Origin: Bdellovibrio sp047344985
GTDB taxonomy: Bacteria; Bdellovibrionota; Bdellovibrionia; Bdellovibrionales; Bdellovibrionaceae
Reading direction: 5' to 3'
Length of the DNA stretch: 64,000 nucleotides
Assembly: GCF_047344985.1 (NCBI RefSeq)
Contig: NZ_CP178861.1
Location: 3,658,001 to 3,722,000 of the forward strand
Part shown: piece after piece, positions 16,691 to 25,927 of the stretch
Layout of the letters: each line of letters starts with the position of its first letter
Position numbering within the stretch: position 1 is the first letter of the stretch
Translations under genes and position numbers: made by a program
Notes under the pieces: model-generated
Seen by the model: only the letters and a program-made list of their open reading frames with translations
Databases searched by the model: none
Told to the model about the DNA's origin: nothing

Positions 16691-17575
16691 TTAGGCGTGA
16701 GTTCGTAAGTCCGACACCCAACCTATTTTTTCAAAAGCTTTGAGCATCCAATAGTGCTGATCAAATTCATACCAGTGATGACTGGTAGTGGCGCTGGCTT
16801 GAAAAGCGTGATGATTGTTGTGCCACGCCTCCCCTAATATGAAAGGAAAAAGCCAAGCGTTGTTTGTACTTTTATCTGTTGTTTCGTGAGCTCGATGGCC
16901 CCAGCCATAATGGCAACCCCAAGAGTTTACCAAAAAAATCGCATTGTGAAGAAGCATCACTCGAAAGAAACCGCCCCAAAAAACACCGCGAATAAATCCA
17001 TCCCACGAGCCCAGCATCGCAGCTTCGATAAATCCAGGAATAATGACGCCGACGATTCCTACCAAAACATGAAAGCGCTGCCACTTTACGAGACGCGAGT
17101 TTTGATAAAGATCCGGCGTGTATTTTTTAATGAGTGCCAAAATTTTAAGATCAAAAATCCAATACACATGGGAATGCCAGAAGCCTTGCCAAAAACTCAG
17201 CTCCTGTCCATTCTTAAACCAAGGAGAGTGAGGGTCTTCCTCTCTGTCACTGTATTGATGATGCTTTCTATGAACAGCCGCCCACGTCAGTGCCGGAGTT
17301 TGAAAAGCAATGGCTGAGGTCAGAAACAAAATGAATTCAAAAAATGCCGTCGCTTTAAAAGCCTTATGGGAAAAATAGCGATGATTCGCGACGGAAATTC
17401 CAAATAAAGCGATCTGATAGAAGATCACAAGAACGAAGAGATCTTGCCACACCACGGGTTTTTGCAAAACGAAAACACCAAATCCCACGCACAAAAGTGC
17501 CGGCACAAGAAGGGCTTTTGCAAACGTCGGTTTGATATCGAGAATCTGATCTTTGTTCTGTTGACTTAATTCCAT
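16691..17575 (-). CDS. Acyl-CoA delta-9-type desaturase, first of three
   Basis: The 294-residue protein is a paralogue of the next gene: boxes HRYFSHKAF, HRKHHQYSD and HNNHHAFQ, with four membrane segments. The presence of two delta-9-type genes plus one of another subfamily in one operon suggests stepwise or alternative unsaturation of membrane lipids. The gene is divergent from a GNAT-like gene with only 29 bp between the start codons. Its AGGATT site is 9 nt upstream of the ATG and forms half of an inverted repeat (17585-17601). Confidence 0.9.
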   Translation of the reverse strand: MELSQQNKDQILDIKPTFAKALLVPALLCVGFGVFVLQKPVVWQDLFVLVIFYQIALFGISVANHRYFSHKAFKATAFFEFILFLTSAIAFQTPALTWAAVHRKHHQYSDREEDPHSPWFKNGQELSFWQGFWHSHVYWIFDLKILALIKKYTPDLYQNSRLVKWQRFHVLVGIVGVIIPGFIEAAMLGSWDGFIRGVFWGGFFRVMLLHNAIFLVNSWGCHYGWGHRAHETTDKSTNNAWLFPFILGEAWHNNHHAFQASATTSHHWYEFDQHYWMLKAFEKIGWVSDLRTHA

Positions 17576-17584
17576 CGCTTATAG

Positions 17585-17601
17585 AATCCTAACAGAGGAT
17601 T
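17585..17601. promoter_or_regulatory. Inverted repeat AATCCT-N5-AGGATT between divergent starts
   Basis: The 29-bp divergent gap contains AATCCT (17585-17590) and AGGATT (17596-17601). Read on each strand, the AGGATT arm is that gene's best ribosome-site candidate, so the repeat may simply be two facing ribosome sites. Confidence 0.4.
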
Positions 17602-17604
17602 ATT

Positions 17605-18714
17605 ATGAAAGCTCAAAAAAAATCAGTCACTTCGTGGGACGATTCCTTTTTTAAAGATTTTGTTGCACTGAGAAATCGTCTTTACGCTTCTCATCCTGAT
17701 TTTGTTTCTGAAGACTTGAGCGATCTTGAATTGTTTTTTGGGAAAAATTCTTACTTCGCAAATAAAATGGATTGGACTGCGGTTCTTCTGGGAAGTTCGG
17801 GACGTTATTTGCTGTCGATGAGCCCGGCTGCTGATTCTCTTTATTTGGGATACTTTGAATGTGATAACGACGAAGAGGCTTTACATCAAAGTCTTCTTCA
17901 AGACATCGCGGTTTATAAACAGAAATATCCACAGCTAAAAACTGTTATCGGGCCTATTCAGGGAAGTCTTTTTGCGGGCTACCGTTTCCGTGAACAAACG
18001 GAAGCTCCCAGATTTTTAGGAGAATCCCTTCATCGCGATTCCTATCCTGAACTTTGGAAAAAATGGGGCTTTCAAATCGGAGAATATTGGGATTCATACA
18101 GTTTTGAACCTCACTACGGTTACAGCTTCTATAAATCTATCGAACAGAAATTTGAAAAGTTTTGGAAAGATCCAAAAATCGTAAGTCGCCCACTGGATTT
18201 GAATAACTGGGACCATGAAATCCAAGATGTGTACGACATCACGATGGAAGCTTACAATCTTACCAATACGAATGATGAAATTGATTTTAAGATCTTCAAA
18301 AACATCTCGGAAAAAATGAAGCCTCTTTTAAAGCCCCGTCATGTGAAAATGCTGGAATACGACGGAAAAACAGTGGCGTTTACGATTTGTTATTCTGATA
18401 TCCAAGAAGAAATCCGTCGTTTTAATAAACGCAAATCATTCTTACCGGCATGGCTGAACAACTTAGTTTTATTCGCGGGCATTCAATTTAAAAAACACCC
18501 TTTGCTTTTAGTCTATGTCGCAAAAAGAAAAGAGTGTCCGATCAAATGGGCCATGGCGAAACTGGGAACATCCATGATCACCGGAGTAAACCCTGACGAT
18601 TATCCATTGGTGATCTCTGCACTCAATGCGGAATCGTCAGGGAGTCGCGCTTCACTCCCCGACCGGAAGGCCCTGCACTCCCGTCACTTTTTGATGACGT
18701 TGAGTCTTTCTTAA
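17605..18714 (+). CDS. GNAT-like protein (tentative)
   Basis: The 369-residue protein has no signal peptide. VIGPIQGSLFAGYRFRE near 115 resembles a motif in long GNAT-family acyltransferases, and a later segment (KMLEYDGKTVAFTICYSD) looks like the GNAT beta4-beta5 region, so two GNAT-like halves are possible. This is a pattern judgement, not a firm family call. The last 21 codons overlap the convergent MFS gene by 63 bp, and its final residues look like antisense read-through rather than a folded domain. It is divergent from the desaturase operon, so a lipid-related acyl transfer is a reasonable guess. Confidence 0.6.
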   Translation: MKAQKKSVTSWDDSFFKDFVALRNRLYASHPDFVSEDLSDLELFFGKNSYFANKMDWTAVLLGSSGRYLLSMSPAADSLYLGYFECDNDEEALHQSLLQDIAVYKQKYPQLKTVIGPIQGSLFAGYRFREQTEAPRFLGESLHRDSYPELWKKWGFQIGEYWDSYSFEPHYGYSFYKSIEQKFEKFWKDPKIVSRPLDLNNWDHEIQDVYDITMEAYNLTNTNDEIDFKIFKNISEKMKPLLKPRHVKMLEYDGKTVAFTICYSDIQEEIRRFNKRKSFLPAWLNNLVLFAGIQFKKHPLLLVYVAKRKECPIKWAMAKLGTSMITGVNPDDYPLVISALNAESSGSRASLPDRKALHSRHFLMTLSLS

Positions 18715-19875
18715 AGGCAAGTACCACAGGAAGGCTCCAAGAAGAATCACAGGAGCCGACGTAAGAACACCCAAACGTAAATCACCGCTGACGTCTGAAA
18801 TTTTTCCGATCATGGGCGCACTTAAAGCGTCCCCCAAGATATGACTTAGGAAAATTTGAAACGCCATCGCAAAGCTTGCTTGCGACGCTGTCACCGAATG
18901 AAGCGTTGCAATCGTTGCGGGACTGTTTGAAATAAAAAAGAAAAACTGGGTCAATGAAATCCATAGAACCAATTCTGGGATGGAGCGTGAATAAAACGCC
19001 ATCACGAAAGGAACAAACGCAATCGCTAAGGAAATCGCACTCACTTCTAGGTAAGATCCGCCTCTGTCTTTTTTCCAGCGGTCAGCAATAATTCCACCGA
19101 CCCACGTTCCTAAAAGACCAAAACCAATCGCAGCACCACCAAAAATCATATTGGCCATCGCAAGACTGACACTGTGCTGTTTTTCAATATAAGTCGGCAT
19201 CCAGTGAGTCACACCACCAGCAACGAATGTGTAGGCCGCATAACCCAAAGCTAAAAGCATGTACTGAGAATTTGAAAGCAGTGACATGAATTCATCTTTG
19301 ATACTGATCTTTTGTACCGGGATGCGATCCTCAGAAGCTGTCGTGAAAAAGAAAATCAGACTTAATAAAACCGCCGGAACTCCCATCACAAGATAAGCCG
19401 AACGCCATCCATAACTGTCTGTTAAAAATCCCCCGCCGACAAAACCTAGGGCCATCCCTAAAGGAAGAGCTGAAGTAAATAACGCCATCAAACGCCCGCG
19501 AGAATTAATCGGACAGAGATGATGAACAACCGCAGGGGCTACCGCCGCAAACGCAGCCTCACCCACACCAAGCAAAGAGCGACACACCAAAAGTTGATAA
19601 TAGTTTTGGCAAAGCGCCGTTAGAACCGCAGCAGAACTCCAAAGCAGCGTTCCCATTTTTAGAATGTGAATGCGATTGGTGCGATCCGCGCGATAAGCAA
19701 GAATCAAAGAAAAAATAACGTAAGGAATAACGAAGGATGAAAAAAGAATTCCACCTTGGAAGTCACTTAAAACAAAATCCGCCTTCACCTTGCTCAGTGA
19801 GGCGGACATCAAAAAACGGTCCACGTAATTAAATAAATTCAGGACCGTTAAAATAAGAACAAATCGAAAAGTCAT
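18652..19875 (-). CDS. MFS transporter, Spinster-like
   Basis: The 407-residue protein has twelve predicted membrane helices. NYVDRFLMSA in helix 1 and RADRTNRIHIL in loop 2-3 fit the MFS, and the NYxDR motif is typical of the Spinster-like group, some members of which carry sphingosine phosphate or lysolipids. The substrate here is unknown, but neighbouring lipid genes make a lipid plausible. The start ATG overlaps the stop of the upstream secreted-protein gene (TAATG), so the two form one operon. Confidence 0.85.
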   Translation of the reverse strand: MTFRFVLILTVLNLFNYVDRFLMSASLSKVKADFVLSDFQGGILFSSFVIPYVIFSLILAYRADRTNRIHILKMGTLLWSSAAVLTALCQNYYQLLVCRSLLGVGEAAFAAVAPAVVHHLCPINSRGRLMALFTSALPLGMALGFVGGGFLTDSYGWRSAYLVMGVPAVLLSLIFFFTTASEDRIPVQKISIKDEFMSLLSNSQYMLLALGYAAYTFVAGGVTHWMPTYIEKQHSVSLAMANMIFGGAAIGFGLLGTWVGGIIADRWKKDRGGSYLEVSAISLAIAFVPFVMAFYSRSIPELVLWISLTQFFFFISNSPATIATLHSVTASQASFAMAFQIFLSHILGDALSAPMIGKISDVSGDLRLGVLTSAPVILLGAFLWYLPLRKTQRHQKVTGVQGLPVGE

Positions 19876-21365
19876 TATTTCGTGATGTTTAACCAGTTAC
19901 CACCAGAGTGTGAAAGAACTCTGACAGATTTAAATACATCGTCGTCTTTTTTAACGCTTGGGAAGTACGGCGAGTAAGCAGAAACGTTCCACTTCTCTGG
20001 ACTTCCTTCAGCGTAGTTTCTATATGTCAGAGCCTTTTTGCTGCCTTTTGCATCTACCACAGCTTCGCGAGTCACTTTGCTGCGAGTATCAAAAGCTGTT
20101 GGCAAGAAAGCCTTCAAATCTTTTGGTGGTTTGTTAAAGAAATCAGCGTAACGAATTTCAATCACTTCACCTGTCACAGAACTTCTCATCTTTTCAGAAG
20201 AATCCGAAGCGACGACGCGGTAAAGAAGCTCAAGGTTTTGCTCGACATCGTGTCTATTCACTCTCCAGTAACCAGAATCGATCGCGTAAAGATTTTCGTT
20301 TTTACGAGATTCAGAACTTGCTTGCCATGCAGACCATGCGTGAGCCACGGCCCAGCGAGATGCATTCAAAGAAGACTTCATCCATGCTTCACCGTCTGGA
20401 AGAAGTGTTCCGATTTGTGGATACTTATTGATTGTGTTTGTGATCTTTCTAGCAGAAACACCGTCAACTTGGCTTAAGAAACCATCGACACCGTAAAGGC
20501 GACCCAAGTCGCGAGAAAGATCGATAGAGCCTCTGATGTTATAAGCTCTTAGGAAGCACAAGCTTGCAACAGAAGTCATCATCGCAGAACGAACCATGGA
20601 TTTTTCAAGTTCACCGATCAAGCGGAAACGGTTCACACCGTCTTTGAAAGAATCAGGACCGAAGCTAAAGCGTTGATCCCATACAACAGGCTCAGAAAGA
20701 TTCAATTTTCCAAGACGCTCATCCGCTTTCAAGATTTGCTCACGGAAAGGACCTGCAAGCCATCCTTGAATATCCGCTTCATCGTTGAAAGTAGAAACAA
20801 GCTTGCCGTTTTCATAGTATGGCGACATGAAGTATTCCTCGACGACAGCCATATTATCTTGTGGAAGATAAATGCGGAAGTTTGTCGCCGTGTTTTTCGC
20901 TACTGTCAAAACAGCAGAGTGAACACCTGGAGAGCGCTTTTCAAAAACACTTTTTGCGCGGAAAACAAAACCGCGAAGAGCTTGTGCTGGAAGAATCTGT
21001 GCTGCAAAGAATTTCGCGTCATTTGGAAGTTTGTCGTAATTAGCATCCAAGTCAGAAAGCATTTGAGCCAATTCATCAGATGTTTTTACTTTAAAGAAAC
21101 GATCACGGATCTCGCGCAGTTCAGGACTCATTTGCGCTTCACTGATATTACCTGCTTGCGCTGGAGAACGGCGGCTTTCAGACTTTTCAATGATCTGCTT
21201 CAAAGTCGGAACCGTCACGTCCGGTGCTGCAACCACAGGTGCCGTAGGGGCCGCTGTATTGAGCTTTTTATAATAAGATAGATCTTGACCCTTCGGCGCA
21301 ACTGCTTGAACGGCGATCCCTGCCGACAAAGCCGCCGCAAAAACTGCAACAGACAACGTTCTCAT
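19875..21365 (-). CDS. Large secreted protein of unknown function
   Basis: The 496-residue protein has a signal peptide (residues 1-21) followed by an Ala/Pro/Val-rich stretch (about 37-55) and a long globular region of predicted alpha/beta content. I recognise no domain or catalytic motif. GGAGGATATAA before the ATG is a strong ribosome site. It is translationally coupled to the downstream MFS transporter gene, so its role may be linked with export or uptake of that transporter's substrate. Confidence 0.8.
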   Translation of the reverse strand: MRTLSVAVFAAALSAGIAVQAVAPKGQDLSYYKKLNTAAPTAPVVAAPDVTVPTLKQIIEKSESRRSPAQAGNISEAQMSPELREIRDRFFKVKTSDELAQMLSDLDANYDKLPNDAKFFAAQILPAQALRGFVFRAKSVFEKRSPGVHSAVLTVAKNTATNFRIYLPQDNMAVVEEYFMSPYYENGKLVSTFNDEADIQGWLAGPFREQILKADERLGKLNLSEPVVWDQRFSFGPDSFKDGVNRFRLIGELEKSMVRSAMMTSVASLCFLRAYNIRGSIDLSRDLGRLYGVDGFLSQVDGVSARKITNTINKYPQIGTLLPDGEAWMKSSLNASRWAVAHAWSAWQASSESRKNENLYAIDSGYWRVNRHDVEQNLELLYRVVASDSSEKMRSSVTGEVIEIRYADFFNKPPKDLKAFLPTAFDTRSKVTREAVVDAKGSKKALTYRNYAEGSPEKWNVSAYSPYFPSVKKDDDVFKSVRVLSHSGGNWLNITK

Positions 21366-21416
21366 TTATATCCTCCAAGTTGTTTACCAAATTAGGATAA
21401 GCGAGTCGGAAAGTAT

Positions 21417-23699
21417 TTGTCGATTGAGAAAATCAAAACCTTCGTGGATTATATGGGAATGAAATTTATCTGCAGAAAATCTCTCCGTCTTTTCCACTAT
21501 GGGCTTTTACAAAGCCAGAGAGCTCTTCTGCGTCATCCACGAAAAATCTTCATCCTCGCCCTGGTGCTTTTTGCCACCTGCTTGGTTTCTGCGACGAAAC
21601 TGCAAATCGGAATTCGCGCAGAGGATTGGCTAGACCAAAGCCTTGAAAGCACAAAACTGTATCTAGAGATGAAAGAGACGTTTGGTTCCGAGGACAAACT
21701 TTCGTGGATCATTTCGTCCTCGTGGAATTTTAAAAATTTTTGCGAACAACAGCGTCGCCACTTCAATTGGGCAAATGAAGAAAACCGTCTGCAAAAAATT
21801 TCTTCGATCTTCGAACTGCGCCGCCCTCTTTATAATAGCGAAAACGAAACACTGATCTATCCCCGCGAACTCGAAGAGGGATGTCAGTTTTCAGAAGCGA
21901 CGATTCAGAATTTACAACATCATCCCCTCACCGATTCATTCAGTATTCAGCCTGGCAAAGATCTTCTTTTTAAATTTACGTTTGAAGAGTTGGAAACGCC
22001 GACAAAGTGGGGAAAAACAGATTTTCAAGAAGTTGAAAAATGGATCGCCCATTTAAAACAATTGGAGCCCACAAGTCTTTTTGGTGGAAGCCTCTTCTTT
22101 CAAGAAAGCACAAAGCAGGGAATTTTGTGGGCCAGTAAGCTCAATATTCTAACGGCTCTTGTGATTGCTATCTGCTGTCGGCTGTTTTTAGGAACGTGGC
22201 TGAGCGGCGCCATTCTTGTCAGTTTGATTGTCTTTACAACATCAGTTTTGCAAACAGGTATGACTCTTAGAGGAAATATTGCAGATCCTCTTTCTTCGAG
22301 CATCTTTGTCATTATGACGATTGCCATCGTCGAAGATTTCTTTTTTTCTTTTTTCTTTTCCCGGGCCCAGAAGGTTCGTCTAAGGACTGCCTTACGGCGC
22401 ATGAGTCTTCCAAGTTTCTTTACAAGTCTGACGACGGCGATTGGTTTAGGTTCCTTAGTTACATCGACAAATATGAGCGTTCAGAATCTAGGATTTTGGA
22501 CAGGTGTGGGCGCCATGGTGGAATGGGCGCTTGTGTATTTACTTCTGCCCTCTGTTTGCAAAGTTTTTCCACGCCTTGATGAGCTTGCATGGAAGGGAAA
22601 TATCTTTTTACCAAATTGGTTTCGCTCCATCGGAAGTTTTAGTCCTTCACGAAAAATGGTGATCGTTTTAACTTTGCCTCTGTTTTTGATCTTTTTTACT
22701 TATGACAAGGTCAATATCAACTACACACCTTTTGACATGTTCCCGTCTTCCCATCCCCTTTTGCAATTCCGCGACTATGTGAAAGGCCAAAGAGGTTTTG
22801 AAGGCGACGTGAGTCTCATTTTTAATCATGAAAATCTGACGGAAGAAGATTCAAAACTGATCGCGGAAGTCGCAAAGCACTCCCTGGTGGTCTCTTATAA
22901 AGATCCGCGCAAAATGACAGAAGAACTCATGCCTTCTGAAGCAGATCCTGCTTTAAAGCGCATGATCGAAAGTGAAATCAAAGAGACAACAAGTCTTAAA
23001 GACTTTCAACAAAACGGAAAAAGCCGCGCGATTCTTTTCATCAAAGAATACGATATGCAATCTCTGGATGCGCTCACTCAATACGCTGATAAAGTTTGTG
23101 CCGGGCGCTGCTATCTCTCGGGAGAAATCGTTGCATTCAAAGACTATGCTCTTTCGATGCTCAAGACTTTGTATTCGAGTTTTATTTTATCCTTAGCCAC
23201 AGTCTCTTTGCTTTTGGCTTTGCTCTCGATTGCTGTGAGCGGCCGCGTGTTTTGGCCGTTGATTTTATCGTCGGTATGGGCGCCGCTCATGCTGATGATT
23301 TTCGTTAGCGTTTTTCAAATTAAGATCAACGTCGTAACATGTCTTGCTTTGGATTTGATGATCGGACTTTCTGGCGACAATGCTGTTCAGTTTTTGCTTT
23401 TTGATCGCAAGGGCCGATGGAAAAAAGGCCACACAGAGTTATTGCCTGTGGGCCTTATGATTGTTTCAACGATTGCTTTAATCAGTTTGATTTTATTGCT
23501 TTCTTATTTCCGCACTGCACGTATCCTAAGTGGGCTCATGGAGTTCGGAGCTTTGTTGATGCTGATTGGTGATCTGTGGATTCTCAACTACTTCACGGAG
23601 GTAAAAGAATCGGATTCCGAGAGCCGCGAGCACGAAGCCTCCCACAATATCAGCAATGTGATGTTGGCGGGTGAACACGACGGAAGCCGCAATTCCTAA
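21417..23699 (+). CDS. RND/MMPL-family membrane transporter
   Basis: The 760-residue protein has the RND layout in duplicate: one helix (about 44-60), a large periplasmic loop to about 235, a block of helices (about 240-370), a second helix near 415, a second loop to about 570 and a final helix block. Length and layout fit MMPL/HpnN-like lipid exporters rather than drug pumps. The start is uncertain: TTG 21417, ATG 21453 and ATG 21459 are possible, none with a strong site. Its last 174 bp overlap the convergent PAP2 gene, and the C-terminal 34 residues have no membrane segment. Confidence 0.75.
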   Translation: MSIEKIKTFVDYMGMKFICRKSLRLFHYGLLQSQRALLRHPRKIFILALVLFATCLVSATKLQIGIRAEDWLDQSLESTKLYLEMKETFGSEDKLSWIISSSWNFKNFCEQQRRHFNWANEENRLQKISSIFELRRPLYNSENETLIYPRELEEGCQFSEATIQNLQHHPLTDSFSIQPGKDLLFKFTFEELETPTKWGKTDFQEVEKWIAHLKQLEPTSLFGGSLFFQESTKQGILWASKLNILTALVIAICCRLFLGTWLSGAILVSLIVFTTSVLQTGMTLRGNIADPLSSSIFVIMTIAIVEDFFFSFFFSRAQKVRLRTALRRMSLPSFFTSLTTAIGLGSLVTSTNMSVQNLGFWTGVGAMVEWALVYLLLPSVCKVFPRLDELAWKGNIFLPNWFRSIGSFSPSRKMVIVLTLPLFLIFFTYDKVNINYTPFDMFPSSHPLLQFRDYVKGQRGFEGDVSLIFNHENLTEEDSKLIAEVAKHSLVVSYKDPRKMTEELMPSEADPALKRMIESEIKETTSLKDFQQNGKSRAILFIKEYDMQSLDALTQYADKVCAGRCYLSGEIVAFKDYALSMLKTLYSSFILSLATVSLLLALLSIAVSGRVFWPLILSSVWAPLMLMIFVSVFQIKINVVTCLALDLMIGLSGDNAVQFLLFDRKGRWKKGHTELLPVGLMIVSTIALISLILLLSYFRTARILSGLMEFGALLMLIGDLWILNYFTEVKESDSESREHEASHNISNVMLAGEHDGSRNS

Positions 23700-24233
23700 C
23701 ATCCAGAGAGAAAAAACCACCGTCAGCCATTTTTTATTTCGATGCATTTCTGCGACCGCAAATAAAGCCAAGGCCGAAAAGGTCACGTGCAATGAAGGCA
23801 CAAGGTTGTGCGGTTTATCCAGCGTATGAATATTTTGAAAGATCTCGCGAAACGGAGATTCTGCAGGGATGACCCGTTCGAAACCCAGCTGTGTTGGGAA
23901 CACGATAAAAACAACAGCCGCCGCAAAAAGCGTGATCAGATTGGTTTGACAGTATTTTTTAAGGCGATCCGCATCGCACATAAATAAAGGCAAAAAGATC
24001 ACGATATTCAAGCTCAGATAAAGCCAGACAAACTCGGGAATAAACGGAGCTTGTGTCTCCCAACCGAAATACCATGAGTAGTGTTGAGTGCTTTGCGCGG
24101 CCAAATAGTTTGTGAACCCATAAACTAAAGGAAATCCTAAGAGGGCCGCAGTGCCCCATGTAAGGAAGACCCACAGTCTTTTTTGATCAGGTAGAGAAAA
24201 CAGAGGAAATGGTTTTTCTTTTGGATGTGTCAT
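23526..24233 (-). CDS. PAP2-family membrane phosphatase
   Basis: The 235-residue protein has about six membrane helices and the PAP2 signature: KPHNLVPSLHVTFSAL (motif 2, SxH) and VFTRQHHIADIVGGF (motif 3, with the catalytic histidine). Such enzymes dephosphorylate phosphatidate, undecaprenyl pyrophosphate or similar lipids. Motif 1 is degenerate (KxxxxxxRP not clear), which is seen in sphingomyelin-synthase-like PAP2 proteins. Its 3' end runs 174 bp into the RND gene in antisense. Only 15 bp separate its start from the divergent desaturase start, and no ribosome site is visible. Confidence 0.85.
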   Translation of the reverse strand: MTHPKEKPFPLFSLPDQKRLWVFLTWGTAALLGFPLVYGFTNYLAAQSTQHYSWYFGWETQAPFIPEFVWLYLSLNIVIFLPLFMCDADRLKKYCQTNLITLFAAAVVFIVFPTQLGFERVIPAESPFREIFQNIHTLDKPHNLVPSLHVTFSALALFAVAEMHRNKKWLTVVFSLWMLGIAASVVFTRQHHIADIVGGFVLAALGIRFFYLREVVENPQITNQHQQSSELHEPT

Positions 24234-24248
24234 GCTTAAATATTATTC

Positions 24249-25253
24249 ATGAAAGAAATCGTGCAAATCAACCGTAAAGATTTTCCTATTCCCGGTACGC
24301 TCAACATCGTCATTACGATTGTCACTGTCGCTACTTGTTTGGGAATTCTTTATTGGACTCAGCAACAAACGTCGTGGTGGTTGTTTATTCTTGGAGCCAT
24401 CGCGTTTTCTTTTGCGAACAATACGGCATTTTCACTTTTGCATGAAGCCACTCACGGAATTCTTCATAAAAACCGCAAGATCAACAACAACCTAGGCCGT
24501 GTCGTCGCTGCTCTTTTTCCGACGTCTTTCACAATGCAACAGCTTTATCATTTGGGACACCACCGTCGCAATCGTACGGATGCCGAGATGTTTGATCTTT
24601 ACTATCCCGGTGACAATATCGCGATGAAAAGATTCGTGATCTATGGAACTGTTTTTGGAATCTACTGGTCGTCGCCATTTATTTCTTGTCTGTTTTTCCT
24701 TGTGAATCCCAAACTTGTTTTGAGTTCTGAATTTAAAGATTCCAAAATGATGCAAGCTTTGAGCGCCGATCACATGCTGGGTGGACTCGATAAAGCTCTA
24801 GTTAAAACCGGAATAGTTCGCGCCGAGATTATCTTCACGATTCTTTTCCAGGCAGCGATTATATATTTCTTGGGACTTTCTTGGGGCACATGGCTCGCAT
24901 GCTATTGGGCATTTAGCATCAACTGGGGTTCTTTGCAGTATGCAGATCACGTCGGCGCTAAACGTGACATTCGCGAGGGAGCATGGAACTTAAAAGTAAA
25001 TCCGATCATGCAAAAAGTGTTTTTGAATTACCATCTGCACTTGGTACATCATCGTTATCCAAATCTTCCATGGATCCATCTTCCAAAGAAATTAGATTCA
25101 AACGATCCTATGCCAAGCTTTACTTCTAAGTTATGGGAATTTTTAACGGGTCCCCGTTTGGCGACGGAGCCTTCTCCGACATTGGATAAATCTTTTGAGG
25201 CTGTTATTTTTGACGGCACTATGCTTGAAAAGAAAACGGCTCAAGAAACTTAA
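24249..25253 (+). CDS. Membrane fatty-acid desaturase (third type in window)
   Basis: The 334-residue protein has histidine boxes LLHEATHG, HLGHHRRNR and HLHLVHHRYP and four or more membrane helices, fitting the FA_desaturase/DesA-like or beta-carotene hydroxylase-like superfamily. It differs from the three desaturases at 15-17.6 kb. The ATG lacks a ribosome site and is only 15 bp from the divergent PAP2 start, so a leaderless transcript is possible. The last codons form one arm of a hairpin that ends the convergent YceI transcript. Confidence 0.85.
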   Translation: MKEIVQINRKDFPIPGTLNIVITIVTVATCLGILYWTQQQTSWWLFILGAIAFSFANNTAFSLLHEATHGILHKNRKINNNLGRVVAALFPTSFTMQQLYHLGHHRRNRTDAEMFDLYYPGDNIAMKRFVIYGTVFGIYWSSPFISCLFFLVNPKLVLSSEFKDSKMMQALSADHMLGGLDKALVKTGIVRAEIIFTILFQAAIIYFLGLSWGTWLACYWAFSINWGSLQYADHVGAKRDIREGAWNLKVNPIMQKVFLNYHLHLVHHRYPNLPWIHLPKKLDSNDPMPSFTSKLWEFLTGPRLATEPSPTLDKSFEAVIFDGTMLEKKTAQET

Positions 25254-25264
25254 TTCTTGAGCCG
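25231..25264 (-). terminator. Terminator of YceI gene, inside desaturase 3' end
   Basis: CGGCTCAAGAA (25237-25247) and TTCTTGAGCCG (25254-25264) form an 11-bp perfect stem. Read on the minus strand it is followed by TTTTCTTTTC, so it terminates the leftward YceI transcript while overlapping the coding end of the desaturase. Confidence 0.75.
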
Positions 25265-25272
25265 CATTTAGC

Positions 25273-25806
25273 TTAAGCTTTTTTTGCGAATTGCACATCT
25301 AAAGAAATCGAAACGTCGTCACCCACAAGCACGCCGCCCGCTTCCAGAGCCGCATTCCACGTTAATCCAAAATCTTTACGTTTGATTTTAGTTGTCGCTG
25401 AAATACCGATCTTTGTATTTCCATAAGGGTCTTTCATTTCTGTCGAAGGACCTTCGACATCCAGAACCACTTCTTTGGTGACTCCGTGAATTGTTAGATC
25501 ACCTGTAACTTTAAGGTCGTCGCCATCTCGTTCAACCTTTTTTGACTTGAAATTGATGGTTGGATACTTTTCGACGTCAAAAAAGTCAGCACTTTTTAAG
25601 TGACCGTCACGTTGAGCTTCGCGGGTGTTGATACTAGCGGCATCAATCGTGGCCTCAATTGAGGATTTCGTTACATCTGCGGGATCGTATTGGAGTGTCC
25701 CAGAGAGCTTTTCAAAGCCTCCATGAACTTTTGCGATCATCATGTGTTTGATAGAAAAGTTTGCGCTAGAGTGAGCCGAATCAATTTGCCAGGTTGTCAT
25801 AGACAT
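25273..25806 (-). CDS. YceI-family lipid-binding protein, cytoplasmic form
   Basis: The 177-residue protein matches the YceI lipocalin-like family: WQIDSAHSSANFSIKHMMIAKVHGGF at the start, then KSADFFDVEKYPTINFKS, LTIHGVTKEVVLDVE and DFGLTWNAALEAGGVLVGDDV. YceI proteins bind isoprenoid or lipid molecules. There is no signal peptide, so it should stay in the cytoplasm. GGAGGA stands 4 nt before ATG 25806 and 10 nt before ATG 25800; either may be used. It converges on the desaturase gene. Confidence 0.93.
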   Translation of the reverse strand: MSMTTWQIDSAHSSANFSIKHMMIAKVHGGFEKLSGTLQYDPADVTKSSIEATIDAASINTREAQRDGHLKSADFFDVEKYPTINFKSKKVERDGDDLKVTGDLTIHGVTKEVVLDVEGPSTEMKDPYGNTKIGISATTKIKRKDFGLTWNAALEAGGVLVGDDVSISLDVQFAKKA

Positions 25807-25927
25807 ATGTTCCTCCAAGGAAACGTGTTATCGATGAACCTAGAATCGCATGTTTTTAATTGTTGCAAAAGGACACAGGAATGCAAAACATTGTTGCATT
25901 TTTGTATCCAAGCATATGAAGCCTTTA

